IMG/VR virus record: IMGVR_UViG_3300020159_001521
Coordinates: 1 to 64,000 of that record
Strand: one strand, 5' to 3'
Source of the DNA: a virus
Length of the DNA stretch: 64,000 nt
A program made the translations under genes and the position numbers. The notes below the pieces were generated by a model that saw only the letters and a list, made by a program, of their open reading frames with translations, ran no database searches and was not told the origin of the DNA. Shown in pieces: positions 45,297-53,455 of this stretch (positions within the stretch are counted from its first letter, which is position 1; every line of letters starts with the position of its first letter).

Positions 45297-45683
45297 ATGG
45301 AATTGATATCACCATATGTCTATCCAATTTTAAAGAGAGTGTTTATAGATAGAACCAAGTATATGTATTTGAGAAAAATAAGTACATTTACAGAGGAAGA
45401 TGTCAGAGAAGCTATTTCCAGACAATTGGGTGTGACACAAGACTTCCTTGAAATAAAGAACAGAACTGCAGAATACGCAGATGCTAAGAAGATCTATTGT
45501 AAGATATGTACAGACTATTTAGGAATGAAAGCTGTTACAGTGGCAAAGCACATAAAAAGCTATGACCACACATTAGTTCTTTATGGAAAGAAGAAGTATG
45601 ACCACTTCTATTCAACAAATCAGTATTTTAGAGAAAAAGCTGACAGAGTGTTAGCATTATTAGGAATAAACCAATTAAAATGA
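45297..45683 (+). CDS. DnaA domain IV-like DNA-binding protein
   Basis: 128 residues. Residues 58-115 resemble the DnaA C-terminal helix-turn-helix domain: ADAKKIYCKICTDYL, then the signature-like KSYDHTLVLYGKKK (87-100), where DHTxV matches the DnaA box recognition helix, and FYSTNQYFREKADRVL. There is no AAA+ domain. It could bind DnaA-box-like sites to control replication or act as an initiator fragment. ATGA junction with the next gene. Confidence 0.65.
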   Translation: MELISPYVYPILKRVFIDRTKYMYLRKISTFTEEDVREAISRQLGVTQDFLEIKNRTAEYADAKKIYCKICTDYLGMKAVTVAKHIKSYDHTLVLYGKKKYDHFYSTNQYFREKADRVLALLGINQLK

Positions 45684-46285
45684 AACAAATGGCTACAGAA
45701 ATCTTCATTGAACCAGAATTAGCAGAATTAGAGCAACCAGAGCAAGCCCAACAGTGGTTTGAAATTGCTTCACAACTTAATCTCACCAATCAATTAATCC
45801 ATGCAGACAGAAGTGAAGAGAAGAAAGCTCCTCCATATATGCATGTAGATGCTAAAACAAGTAGGATTATTATGGTGCTGTGTCCTGTGCAAAGAGAATA
45901 TGCACAATACAAAGCTTCCACAATTCCTTTGGATGTTCTGAAGGAGATTGCTAAATGTGAGAAGAATAAATGGTATAGTAAGATTTGTATTTGTTATGAT
46001 GATAAGTCACCAGATCCGTTTGTTCTTGGATTTACACATAACGAAAGCAAATGGCAGAGAGATATTCATTTGATTGCACGTTGGGGTGCTGAACTCATTC
46101 CTTTTGAATTGCTTGAGAAGAAGGCTATAGACAGATTGCGTAACAGGGCTACAGCAGCTCTGAAGGAGCTTGAATTCAAAGCAAAGTATGCTATTGATAA
46201 TATAGATGCTTTTATTGAAAATCAATTAGCTACATCACAGGATATTAGACTTGATTTTGCAGTTAACGAACCTTCTAAATACTAA
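45680..46285 (+). CDS. 201-residue phage protein, unknown
   Basis: Acidic N-terminus (EPELAELEQPEQAQQWFEIA), a central alpha/beta domain (HVDAKTSRIIMVLCPVQREY, SKICICYDDKSPDPFVLGFT), and a helical C-terminus. No catalytic motif. ATGA overlap with the DnaA-IV-like gene. Start at 45,680 used. Confidence 0.6.
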   Translation: MKQMATEIFIEPELAELEQPEQAQQWFEIASQLNLTNQLIHADRSEEKKAPPYMHVDAKTSRIIMVLCPVQREYAQYKASTIPLDVLKEIAKCEKNKWYSKICICYDDKSPDPFVLGFTHNESKWQRDIHLIARWGAELIPFELLEKKAIDRLRNRATAALKELEFKAKYAIDNIDAFIENQLATSQDIRLDFAVNEPSKY

Positions 46286-46287
46286 TA

Positions 46288-46854
46288 ATGAAAAGATTAT
46301 ATGTGCTCTTTTTGGTTACTGTCATATTCTCATCACTGTCGAATGCTCAGTCATTCGATGGTGTGAGGATTGATGGCTCGCTTAGTTCTAAAATACAACA
46401 ATATAGGGCTAAAGGCTATGTTCTCAATAAAATGATCTCCAATGGAGCAATCATGAAGGGAAAGGTGGCAGGAAACACTGTTGAGTTGTTTATACTCACT
46501 ACACCAAAAACAAAGGTGGTGTATAAAATGATTGTATATTTGCCTGTACATACAAATTGGCCAGATATTAAATCAGAATATGCTAAATTTGTAGACATGT
46601 TTACAGAGAAACATGGAGAACCAGACAGTGAATTTGATTTCTTCCGTGATCCATATTACGAAGGAGATGGATATGAAATGTCTGCTATCACTCTTGACAA
46701 GGTGGTGTGTTCAGCATTCTGGATAAATAGGAGCAATTTAACATTCAGTGTATCTATTTCCAAATACAAGCAAGTGGAAATAACATACGAGAATGACAAG
46801 AACATGGAAATAGCTAAAAGAGAGGCCTCAGAAATCAATTTACAAAGCTTTTAA
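46288..46854 (+). CDS. secreted protein resembling Bacteroidota host proteins
   Basis: 188 residues with a clear signal peptide (MKRLYVLFLVTVIFSSLSNA, cut after NA-Q). The mature part begins SFDGVRIDGSLSS and contains KGYVLNK, MKGKVAGN and a helix with FTEKHGEPD, a layout I know from Bacteroidota secreted proteins of unknown function. It probably reached the phage from a host genome and may act in the periplasm or on the surface. A terminator follows. Confidence 0.6.
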   Translation: MKRLYVLFLVTVIFSSLSNAQSFDGVRIDGSLSSKIQQYRAKGYVLNKMISNGAIMKGKVAGNTVELFILTTPKTKVVYKMIVYLPVHTNWPDIKSEYAKFVDMFTEKHGEPDSEFDFFRDPYYEGDGYEMSAITLDKVVCSAFWINRSNLTFSVSISKYKQVEITYENDKNMEIAKREASEINLQSF

Positions 46855-46889
46855 AATTTTTAGTTCTCATATATAATACATGTTATTTC

Positions 46890-46919
46890 GCCCTAGTGTT
46901 TCCACATTTGGGGCTTTTT
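46890..46919 (+). terminator. terminator between the secreted protein and tmRNA
   Basis: GCCCTAGTGT-TTCC-ACATTTGGGGC, a 9-10 bp stem with one bulged T, then TTTTTA. Its 3' end is two bases before the tmRNA 5' end. Confidence 0.8.
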
Positions 46920-46921
46920 AT

Positions 46922-47365
46922 GGGGGTAACATGGTTTTGATTCAGTTATGAGTGGTAAGTAAACATGCGGAGATAAGTACTAGATCTCCTTAAACTCTGT
47001 ACAAACAATAAACGCTAAGACACAATCTCAGCGTGTTTCTGAAGGTGAAGCAATCCTTGCTTCTCTCTTCTCTGATGTAGCAGTTGCTGCATAAGGAACG
47101 GGGTAGTCATACCTGGCAACAGAAAATGACAAGTGTAAGACTATGAGACATCTTATAGTGACTTACCATCTAATGCTGAAGATGTAAATAGACAGTTTTT
47201 CCCAGTTTCGCAAAATTGGGTGGTGGATTCGACCATAACAGGTCAGCCCTACGGTGCAAATTGTCAAGTTTTTCGAACAGAAAACTTGACATTAGTACTA
47301 AGCATGTGATACGTTTTACTTATTGGCTTTAACTGAAGACGCAGGTTCGAATCCTGCTACCTCCA
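46922..47365 (+). ncRNA. ssrA: tmRNA (trans-translation RNA)
   Basis: About 444 nt. The acceptor stem pairs GGGGGTA (46,922-46,928) with TACCTCC (47,358-47,364) and discriminator A at 47,365; the third pair is G-U, the alanine identity element. The T arm is GCAGG-TTCGAAT-CCTGC (47,341-47,357). The conserved ATGGTTTTGATTC follows the 5' stem. CCA is not encoded. The tag begins with GCT (Ala) at 47,014 and reads 26 codons to TAA at 47,092-47,094, ending AVAA. tmRNA with SmpB rescues stalled ribosomes and tags proteins for proteolysis; no smpB gene is visible, so the host's would be used. A terminator follows. Confidence 0.95.
47014..47094 (+). other. tmRNA proteolysis-tag reading frame
   Basis: GCT AAG ACA CAA ... 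to GTT GCT GCA TAA: tag AKTQSQRVSEGEAILASL-FSDVAVAA. It is 26 residues, much longer than the 9-10 usual in bacteria, but ends in AVAA like ClpXP/ClpAP-recognised tags. Confidence 0.8.
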
Positions 47366-47403
47366 CTCAGATGTGTGCTTAATCTGGAATAAGAAGACAA
47401 TCC

Positions 47404-47432
47404 CCCCGATGTTTCTACATTGGGGTCTTTTT
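47404..47432 (+). terminator. intrinsic terminator after tmRNA
   Basis: CCCCGATGT-TTCT-ACATTGGGG, then TCTTTTTTT. Confidence 0.9.
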
Positions 47433-47457
47433 TTATCATCACTAAACAAACCAAAAC

Positions 47458-47604
47458 ATGAAACAGCTATTGAAAAAACTTACATGCAAACTATTTGGAC
47501 ACAAATGGACATTTTCTTATTTTTACGGACTAAGAGCAAATGCTAAATGCAGCAGATGTAATGTTAGAAAAGATGATTATTTACACAATTTTATAAACTT
47601 ATGA
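47458..47604 (+). CDS. DUF1660-like small zinc-ribbon protein
   Basis: 48 residues: MKQLLKKLTCKLFGHKWTFS, then KCSRCNVRK. The LxCKLFGHKW start and CxxC end match the short prophage family DUF1660. Function unknown; ATGA junction with the next gene. Confidence 0.65.
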   Translation: MKQLLKKLTCKLFGHKWTFSYFYGLRANAKCSRCNVRKDDYLHNFINL

Positions 47605-48017
47605 CAACAGAACAACTAATACATAAGTATCCAAAGATTTTTCAGCAATATGAAGGTAATCCAGGTATGGTGAACTGGTATGGTGTTCCTAAAGGATGGT
47701 TAGATATTATTGACAAACTTTGTGGAGCTATACAGGAATATGTAAATAGCACCACTAGATACACTAAAGATGGTCCTATAAAACCCATTCAACCTACACT
47801 TACACAAATGAAAGAGAAGTTTGGTGGTCTCAGGTTTTATATGGACAATAGTGATGATTATATAGAAGGAATGATTAGAATGGCAGAATATATGTGTGAC
47901 AACACTTGTCAAGACTGTGGATCAGAAGAACACATTGGACTAACAACAGGTTGGATTAGTGTCCTTTGTAGAAATTGTGCTATAGAAAGAGACAATTGGA
48001 AACCTAAAACTAAATAA
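47601..48017 (+). CDS. phage protein with KEKFGGLRFY motif and CxxC pairs
   Basis: 138 residues. A helical first half leads to MKEKFGGLRFYMD (residues about 73-85), a phrase common in phage proteins of unknown function. Then two CxxC-type pairs (CDNTCQDCGS and VLCRNCAIE) suggest a zinc site. ATGA junction upstream; 2-bp gap downstream. Confidence 0.65.
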   Translation: MTTEQLIHKYPKIFQQYEGNPGMVNWYGVPKGWLDIIDKLCGAIQEYVNSTTRYTKDGPIKPIQPTLTQMKEKFGGLRFYMDNSDDYIEGMIRMAEYMCDNTCQDCGSEEHIGLTTGWISVLCRNCAIERDNWKPKTK

Positions 48018-48019
48018 CT

Positions 48020-48268
48020 ATGGAACAAAACGACCATCCTCCATATGGAGTGTTTAAAACAAATGTGACAGCTGTAGATTGGATTATAAAAGAAGCTGCT
48101 AAAATAGGAAAACTAGTTCCTGTAATATTCTATAAGAAAGCTAAAAGCTTACAAAAACAGCAACATTACGATACTTGGCATGACAGTAGGCTTTATCAGA
48201 AAGGAGAAGACTACATTGGGAAAGAGAAAACATTTGAAGAATATTACAACGAAACTTATAATCAATGA
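48020..48268 (+). CDS. 82-residue protein, unknown
   Basis: Lys/Tyr-rich, MEQNDHPPYGVFKTNVTAVD, no motif. ATGA junction with the next gene. Confidence 0.55.
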   Translation: MEQNDHPPYGVFKTNVTAVDWIIKEAAKIGKLVPVIFYKKAKSLQKQQHYDTWHDSRLYQKGEDYIGKEKTFEEYYNETYNQ

Positions 48269-48591
48269 GTGGAGGAAGATTTTCATACGACCAATACAAG
48301 ATAGGCTACATAGCTGATGCTATAGAGGATGAGATAGAGAAGAATGGTAGACCTAAGACTAGACAAGAGATTAAAGAAGAGACATGGCATAATGATGAAT
48401 GGTATCATAAGTATCCTGAAGACTTAAACCATTACAAGTATTCTGACGAGGTTATAGAGAAGTTTAAAGAGGGCGTTGAGCTTCTAAGGAAGGCACAGAT
48501 ATACGCCCACAGAATAGACTACCTATTGTCTTCAGACGATGGAGAGGAATCATTTCTTAGAAGATTAGAAGAAGATTTAAAAAAGCTATGA
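48265..48591 (+). CDS. 108-residue phage protein (MSGGRFSYDQY type)
   Basis: Opens MSGGRFSYDQYKIGYIADAI, a start shared by many small phage proteins of unknown function, then acidic helices. ATGA junctions on both sides place it in one translational unit with the XRE-type gene. Confidence 0.65.
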   Translation: MSGGRFSYDQYKIGYIADAIEDEIEKNGRPKTRQEIKEETWHNDEWYHKYPEDLNHYKYSDEVIEKFKEGVELLRKAQIYAHRIDYLLSSDDGEESFLRRLEEDLKKL

Positions 48592-48896
48592 CAATATCAA
48601 AGAACATAACCAAGCTCAGAGAGGAGCATGGTATGACTAAACAGGAGTTCTGTGACTTAGTAGGCATCAATAGACGAACACTCGAACGTTGGGAGAAGGG
48701 AGATAGGAATCCTGACTTACGCAGTGTAAGAGCTATAATTGATAAGTTCTACATCACTGACGTGTACACGTTTCTCTTTGGTAAGAGATATGAGAAAGGT
48801 GCTAGACTAACAGATGTTAAGCCTGTAAAGCAAAAGGTTGCTAAAAAGGCTCCAACAGTGCATAAAACAATTCCTAAATTAATGTACATACCATGA
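48588..48896 (+). CDS. XRE/Cro-type helix-turn-helix regulator
   Basis: 102 residues. Residues 4-58 form a typical XRE domain: ISKNITKLREEHGMTKQEFC, LVGINRRTLERWEKGDRNPD, then SVRAIIDKFY. The basic C-terminus lacks an enzyme domain. A DNA-binding regulator; targets could include palindromes such as the one at 39,447. ATGA overlap with both neighbours. Confidence 0.85.
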   Translation: MTISKNITKLREEHGMTKQEFCDLVGINRRTLERWEKGDRNPDLRSVRAIIDKFYITDVYTFLFGKRYEKGARLTDVKPVKQKVAKKAPTVHKTIPKLMYIP

Positions 48897-49255
48897 ACAG
48901 AGAATTAATCCTTAAGAAGTATCTAGAACGCATAGACAGGATAGCAGAAGATATTCCAGAGAAGACACATTTCACTCCTAAAGAGATAGTGAATATTATT
49001 GTCACCATCATTGAGCATGATTTTATGCCTATACACAAATATAATGGTGGTGTAGGTGCAACATTGTGTCATACATGTAGGAAAATCATCACTGTAGGAC
49101 TTACACAAGACATGTATTGTGATGACCATCTCCCTGTTCAAGAAGAGGAGGATGAAGAAGAAGAGGATTATAGAGTTTGTCCTTCTTGTGGAGGTAGTGG
49201 TGAAGGTCCAGCTGATGGCACTACGTGTTGGAGATGTAAAGGATCTGGCGAATAA
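48893..49255 (+). CDS. DnaJ-like zinc-finger protein
   Basis: 120 residues. The first 50 are helical, then CHTCRK. After a Glu-rich stretch (QEEEDEEEEDYR) comes CPSCGGSGEGPADGTTCWRC and KGSGE, a DnaJ-type CxxCxGxG repeat pair. No J domain. Such repeats bind zinc and unfolded protein. ATGA overlap with the XRE gene. Confidence 0.65.
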   Translation: MNRELILKKYLERIDRIAEDIPEKTHFTPKEIVNIIVTIIEHDFMPIHKYNGGVGATLCHTCRKIITVGLTQDMYCDDHLPVQEEEDEEEEDYRVCPSCGGSGEGPADGTTCWRCKGSGE

Positions 49256-49265
49256 ATAATTTATT

Positions 49266-49334
49266 ATGATGTATTTTATTATTATCTTGCTTCTCTTTGC
49301 GATAAATGAAAATGTAAGAAGGTCTTCTAAATAA
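49266..49334 (+). CDS. 22-residue membrane peptide (tentative)
   Basis: MMYFIIILLLFAINENVRRS. Hydrophobic with a basic end. Too short to be sure; spacing to neighbours fits the operon. Confidence 0.25.
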   Translation: MMYFIIILLLFAINENVRRSSK

Positions 49335-49343
49335 TCAAAATAT

Positions 49344-49508
49344 ATGAGAAGAATAGAACTGTTTAAAGAAGAGAACAATTTATATATTCTTCCTTCTATA
49401 AAGCTTTATTTTGACAAATACATTCATAATGGCAAATACAGATTTGTCTATCTTGAGTTTGCTTGGTTGAAATATGCAATAGGTGTAAGAATAATTGACA
49501 ACCCATGA
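49344..49508 (+). CDS. 54-residue protein, unknown
   Basis: MRRIELFKEENNLYILPSIK; aromatic-rich, no motif. Nine bp after the previous ORF. Confidence 0.45.
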   Translation: MRRIELFKEENNLYILPSIKLYFDKYIHNGKYRFVYLEFAWLKYAIGVRIIDNP

Positions 49509-49533
49509 ATATACTTATTTATGACAAAATAGA

Positions 49534-49565
49534 TTTGATAGTCTCAAATGTATAACATATCTTTG
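49534..49565 (+). promoter_or_regulatory. consensus promoter of the LAGLIDADG gene
   Basis: TTTG (49,534-49,537), 20 bp, perfect TATCTTTG (49,558-49,565). It decides the start of the following gene, since the ATG at 49,548 would lie upstream of transcription. GTCTCAAAT is repeated at 49,541 and 49,565. Confidence 0.8.
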
Positions 49566-49580
49566 TCTCAAATATGTAAT

Positions 49581-50210
49581 ATGAAAAGAGTTAACAATTT
49601 TAACGATAACTATTTTGAGACAATAGATACAGAAGATAAAGCCTATTTTCTAGGTTTATTATTTGCAGATGGAAATATTTATGTAAAACGTAATAGAGTT
49701 CAAATAACTTTGGCAAATGAGGATGCTTATATACTTCAAACTTTTGCTAATTGTATAGGATATAAAGGTAAGATGTATATTGATCGAGAAAAGTATAGCA
49801 AGTTAATATTACCAAGTAAAAAGATGTGTGAAGATTTAACTAACTTAGGATGTACACCTAATAAATCTTTAACTTTACAGTTCCCAACAGAGGTTCCAGA
49901 AGAGCTAATGCATCATTTCATTAGAGGATGTTTTGATGGTGATGGTCATATTAGTAAAGATAAAAAACTAGTAAATCCATATTACCATATAAACATTACT
50001 TCTAGCGAAGATTTTATAAAATCATTAAGAGATAAGTTAATAGAGAATGGAATCGTTCCTGCTGGAACATATAAAAGATATAAGTACAAAGAAGTTAGTG
50101 CACATACAATGATGGTAAAAAGTAAATCTGCAAAAGTTTTTCTAGATTATCTATACAAAGATGCCACTATCTTTTTAACACGAAAACATAAACTGCATGG
50201 AGAAATGTGA
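49581..50210 (+). CDS. LAGLIDADG homing endonuclease
   Basis: 209 residues from ATG 49,581, chosen because the consensus promoter ends at 49,565. The two signature helices are AYFLGLLFADG (21-31) and HFIRGCFDGDG (112-122), so it is a two-motif, single-chain enzyme. It is free-standing and overlaps the start of the DNA polymerase gene by 14 bp. Such enzymes often lie beside, or target, replication genes. Own promoter and AT-rich codons mark it as an insertion. Confidence 0.92.
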   Translation: MKRVNNFNDNYFETIDTEDKAYFLGLLFADGNIYVKRNRVQITLANEDAYILQTFANCIGYKGKMYIDREKYSKLILPSKKMCEDLTNLGCTPNKSLTLQFPTEVPEELMHHFIRGCFDGDGHISKDKKLVNPYYHINITSSEDFIKSLRDKLIENGIVPAGTYKRYKYKEVSAHTMMVKSKSAKVFLDYLYKDATIFLTRKHKLHGEM

Positions 50211-52170
50211 AAAGGTTATATGTTACGACATAGAAACAATGAAAGAGTTCTTTCTTGTTGTTGTCTACAATCCCCAGAAGGATTCTTATTATGAGTTTAG
50301 AATAAACAGGTGGAGAAATGACCTCGATAAATTTATCAGATTCACAGAGCAGCACAGTGACTTCTATTGGGTGGGTTACAACAATCTCAGATTTGACAGC
50401 CAAGTGGTTGAATGGATCCTCAGGAATTATGAAGAGTGGCACATTCTATCTAAACTGGATATATGTGCCAGAATAGCTCAGAAAGCTGCTGACATCATCC
50501 ATGATGCAAATTATGATGTGTTTCCTGATTATAGAGAATCTGATCTCAGTCTTAAACAAATAGACCTTTTCAGAATACACCACTTCGATAATAAGAACAG
50601 AAGAGTGAGCCTAAAAAGACTTGAGTTTGAGATGGATCTTGAGAACATTGAAGAGATGCCTGTTCATCATAGCAAGGAGAATCTAAATGGTGATGATATC
50701 AAAACTACAGTGGATTACTGTTATAATGATGTAGATGCCACTTATCAATTCTATCTTGTCACTATAGGTGAAACAGACCATCCTCTATACAAAGGAAACA
50801 ACCAAATAGAACTCAGGAAAGACATTGAGCAAGAATTTGATATTCCCTGTTTAAACTATTCAGACAGTAAGATTGGGGATGAGATGATTAAGAAGTATTA
50901 TTGTGAAGAGAAGGATATACAATATGCTGCTCTTCCCAAGAAAGGAACATTCTCTAAGGTGCCTGTAAAAAAGTGTATTGCTGATTATGTGACATTTCAA
51001 ACAGATGAGCTAAAGCAGTTCCTTGATAAGATTAAGAAGATAACGCTAGAAATCCAGGATGATTTTAAAGAGGAGATACATTTCTACGGTAATGCATATT
51101 CATTCATGAAAGGTGGATTACACACAGAAAACAAGCCTGAAGTGTTTGAAGCTGATGATGAATATGAAATAATAGATTGGGACGTATCGAGTTACTATCC
51201 TGCCATCATCATCAACAATGGTCGTTATCCAAGGCATTTGGGTAAAGAGTTTCTATCTGGATACAAACGTATGTTTGAGAAGAGATTGGAACTCAAGCCT
51301 TTAGCTAAGAAGGATAAGCGTATAAAAGGTATTGTAGGTGCTCTAAAGCTTGCTGTAAACTCTGTTTACGGTAAGAGCTCAGACATGCAAAACTGGATAT
51401 ATGATAGGCAATTGACAATGTTCACCACTATTACAGGTGAATTATCATTGATGATGCTTATTGAGGCTTATGAACTCAGGGGTATACATGTAATTAGTGC
51501 TAACACAGATGGTGTTACAATCATGATTAAGAAAGACTTGATCTCCACTATGCATGAAATTAATGAGTGGTGGATGAATCTGACAAAATATGAACTGGAA
51601 CGCACTGATTATCAGAAGATTATATTTAGCACAGTTAATGACTACTTAGCAATTAAAACAGATGGAGAAATTAAGAAGAAGGGAGATTTCCTCACAGATT
51701 TTGAGCTTCATAAAAACAAGTCTGCTCGCATTGTGCCTATTGCTCTTGAGGCTTATTATGTACATAATGTTCCTATTGATACTACTATCTGCAATCATAG
51801 TAATATCTTTGATTTTTGTTTACGACAAAAGTCTAGCAAAGATTTTCACTACGAAGGTTGGAACAGAGCAAGAGGAGAAAAAACCATCTACAACAAGCTA
51901 ATTAGGTATTATGTCAGTAATACAGGAGAGAAGCTTCTTAAGGTCAAGAACCCTGAATGTACAACAAATGCTGTTGATGTAGCACAAGTTGAGGCAGGTG
52001 AATGGGTTTGTACAGTTTGTAACTTCCTCAGTAAGAAAACAGATGTAGCTACAGCAGGAATTAACCATCAGTATTACATAGAGAAAGCTGAACGTATTAT
52101 ACATAAGATACAATATCAGGGTAAGAAACGTAAAGTGGTTGTAAATCCAAATCAACTAAGTCTGTTCTAA
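50197..52170 (+). CDS. family B DNA polymerase with 3'-5' exonuclease
   Basis: 657 residues. Exonuclease motifs: DIE at 11-13, YNNLRFD (61-67), and YNDVD (176-180). Polymerase motif A DVSSYYP (329-335), motif B KLAVNSVYG (384-392), motif C NTDG (436-439), where the first of the usual DTD acids is Asn. This is the phage replicase. It overlaps the homing endonuclease gene by 14 bp and a strong hairpin begins at its stop codon. Confidence 0.92.
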   Translation: MEKCEKVICYDIETMKEFFLVVVYNPQKDSYYEFRINRWRNDLDKFIRFTEQHSDFYWVGYNNLRFDSQVVEWILRNYEEWHILSKLDICARIAQKAADIIHDANYDVFPDYRESDLSLKQIDLFRIHHFDNKNRRVSLKRLEFEMDLENIEEMPVHHSKENLNGDDIKTTVDYCYNDVDATYQFYLVTIGETDHPLYKGNNQIELRKDIEQEFDIPCLNYSDSKIGDEMIKKYYCEEKDIQYAALPKKGTFSKVPVKKCIADYVTFQTDELKQFLDKIKKITLEIQDDFKEEIHFYGNAYSFMKGGLHTENKPEVFEADDEYEIIDWDVSSYYPAIIINNGRYPRHLGKEFLSGYKRMFEKRLELKPLAKKDKRIKGIVGALKLAVNSVYGKSSDMQNWIYDRQLTMFTTITGELSLMMLIEAYELRGIHVISANTDGVTIMIKKDLISTMHEINEWWMNLTKYELERTDYQKIIFSTVNDYLAIKTDGEIKKKGDFLTDFELHKNKSARIVPIALEAYYVHNVPIDTTICNHSNIFDFCLRQKSSKDFHYEGWNRARGEKTIYNKLIRYYVSNTGEKLLKVKNPECTTNAVDVAQVEAGEWVCTVCNFLSKKTDVATAGINHQYYIEKAERIIHKIQYQGKKRKVVVNPNQLSLF

Positions 52171-52221
52171 CTTGTTATAAAAAGGACAAAATGCTTATAT
52201 TTGTTCTTTATAATACAAGTT
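52169..52221 (+). promoter_or_regulatory. 20-bp hairpin superimposed on a promoter
   Basis: AACTTGT (52,169-52,175)/ACAAGTT (52,215-52,221), TATAAA/TTTATA and GGACAAA/TTTGTTC form a 20-bp stem with two 2-nt bulges and a 9-nt loop. Within it lie TTGT at about 52,172 and a perfect TATATTTG (52,196-52,203). The ATG of the next gene is the next base. Confidence 0.7.
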
Positions 52222-52530
52222 ATGGAAAAAGTAAACAGAAAGAACCTTACAGAACATTTAGTTAGATATCAACTGGAAATGGTTGGTAGGACATGGGAAG
52301 ATGCTCTTGCTGATGAGCAATGGTATTATAACATCACCATGACAAAAGAACAATTCGATGAGTTCATGGTGTATGCGCTTCCTCTAGTTAAGAAAATACT
52401 GAAATGTAACAAGTCACGAGCTGAAAAAACATTAGCGTGGTTCAATTTACAATTTGGACTACGTATATACCCATGTCCTTTTGAGCTTAATTCAAAACCA
52501 ATAAATGATGTTGATAAGACGGACAGTTAG
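52222..52530 (+). CDS. 102-residue protein, unknown
   Basis: Start at 52,222 just after the hairpin-promoter. MEKVNRKNLTEHLVRYQLEM, helical, with a C-terminal region QFGLRIYPCPFELNS. No known motif. Next gene starts within it. Likely an early replication-zone protein. Confidence 0.6.
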   Translation: MEKVNRKNLTEHLVRYQLEMVGRTWEDALADEQWYYNITMTKEQFDEFMVYALPLVKKILKCNKSRAEKTLAWFNLQFGLRIYPCPFELNSKPINDVDKTDS

Positions 52531-52876
52531 AAAGATTAAGAATATTGTAAGATGGATCCCAATTCTCTGGCATGATGAGGATTGGGATTATTTTTACATC
52601 TATAATCTACTTCAGAACAAGTTGTTACATGTTAAGAAGCACATAGTAGAACAGAACAGTCATTTAGACAGCAAACATGTAGCATCTAGAATTCAGACAG
52701 CTATCGACCTGATAGACAAGGTTAAAACGGAATATTACATAGATGATTTTATTGAAAAAAGGGAAATAGGAAGTCTTAGAGATGAAGAGCTAATGAAAGC
52801 CTTCAGAAAGCATGACAAAGCTAAGAAAGTGTTATTTCAATTTTTAAGTCACAATCTCCACCACTGGTGGGAGTAA
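52505..52876 (+). CDS. 123-residue helical phage protein
   Basis: MMLIRRTVRKIKNIVRWIPI, then WHDEDWDYFYIYNLLQNKL and an all-helical tail ending HNLHHWWE. I recognise this as a recurring phage protein type but not its function. Overlaps the preceding gene by 26 bp. Confidence 0.65.
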   Translation: MMLIRRTVRKIKNIVRWIPILWHDEDWDYFYIYNLLQNKLLHVKKHIVEQNSHLDSKHVASRIQTAIDLIDKVKTEYYIDDFIEKREIGSLRDEELMKAFRKHDKAKKVLFQFLSHNLHHWWE

Positions 52877-52889
52877 AAAAACAAATTTT

Positions 52890-53444
52890 ATGGGAGCAAG
52901 TTGGTTTAGGACTCAGTCCACAGGTAAAGACATTAAAGATGCTTACAACAAAGCTGTAGAGCGTGCTGATGATGAATATGGTCATCAAGAAGGATATAGC
53001 GGACAGATTAACTGTTCTTCAGGATTTAGAGATGTTACAAAGGAGTTTAAAGCTAGCAAGAAGAGCATGTCTCAGTTCATGGATGAAGCTGCAGACAAGC
53101 TCAGTAAACATCAAGGAGCACAGGCTATTTGCATCGAGGAGCCTAAAGGTAATGACAACAAGGTGAAGAGTCAAGTGGAGCATGTTGTCACTCCTGGTAC
53201 AAAGAAGTGGGTTCTTACATACATTGTCTATTGTGGAAGTGATAGGATTGCTAGTGCTTTAACAAAAGGAGATGCTGTTAAACGTGCTCGTGATTATTCA
53301 GAGAAGCACCAGTGCACCACTTGGATTAAAATGGAAAGAAGGCTTGAAAAAGACGCTCATGCTCTTGTAGCTAAAGTGACATATAAGAAATCATCTACAG
53401 AAAAAGAGGGTAAGTGGATATTCTTTGGTTGGGCTTCATATTAA
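52890..53444 (+). CDS. 184-residue protein, unknown
   Basis: MGASWFRTQSTGKDIKDAYN; a Tyr/Gly-rich N-terminus, Ala/Lys-rich helices, then a beta-rich half (KWVLTYIVYCGSDRIASALT). No motif. In the replication zone. Confidence 0.6.
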   Translation: MGASWFRTQSTGKDIKDAYNKAVERADDEYGHQEGYSGQINCSSGFRDVTKEFKASKKSMSQFMDEAADKLSKHQGAQAICIEEPKGNDNKVKSQVEHVVTPGTKKWVLTYIVYCGSDRIASALTKGDAVKRARDYSEKHQCTTWIKMERRLEKDAHALVAKVTYKKSSTEKEGKWIFFGWASY

Positions 53445-53455
53445 AAACTTTATCT

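Noticed and set aside
44998-45306. 102-codon rightward frame
   Set aside because: Antisense to the holin-like gene and starts inside the 39-residue gene; Cys/Pro-rich shadow.
46903-46910. CACATTTG as -7 box of the tmRNA promoter
   Set aside because: First base mismatched and no TTTG-like box at 19-21 bp upstream; tmRNA promoter left unassigned.
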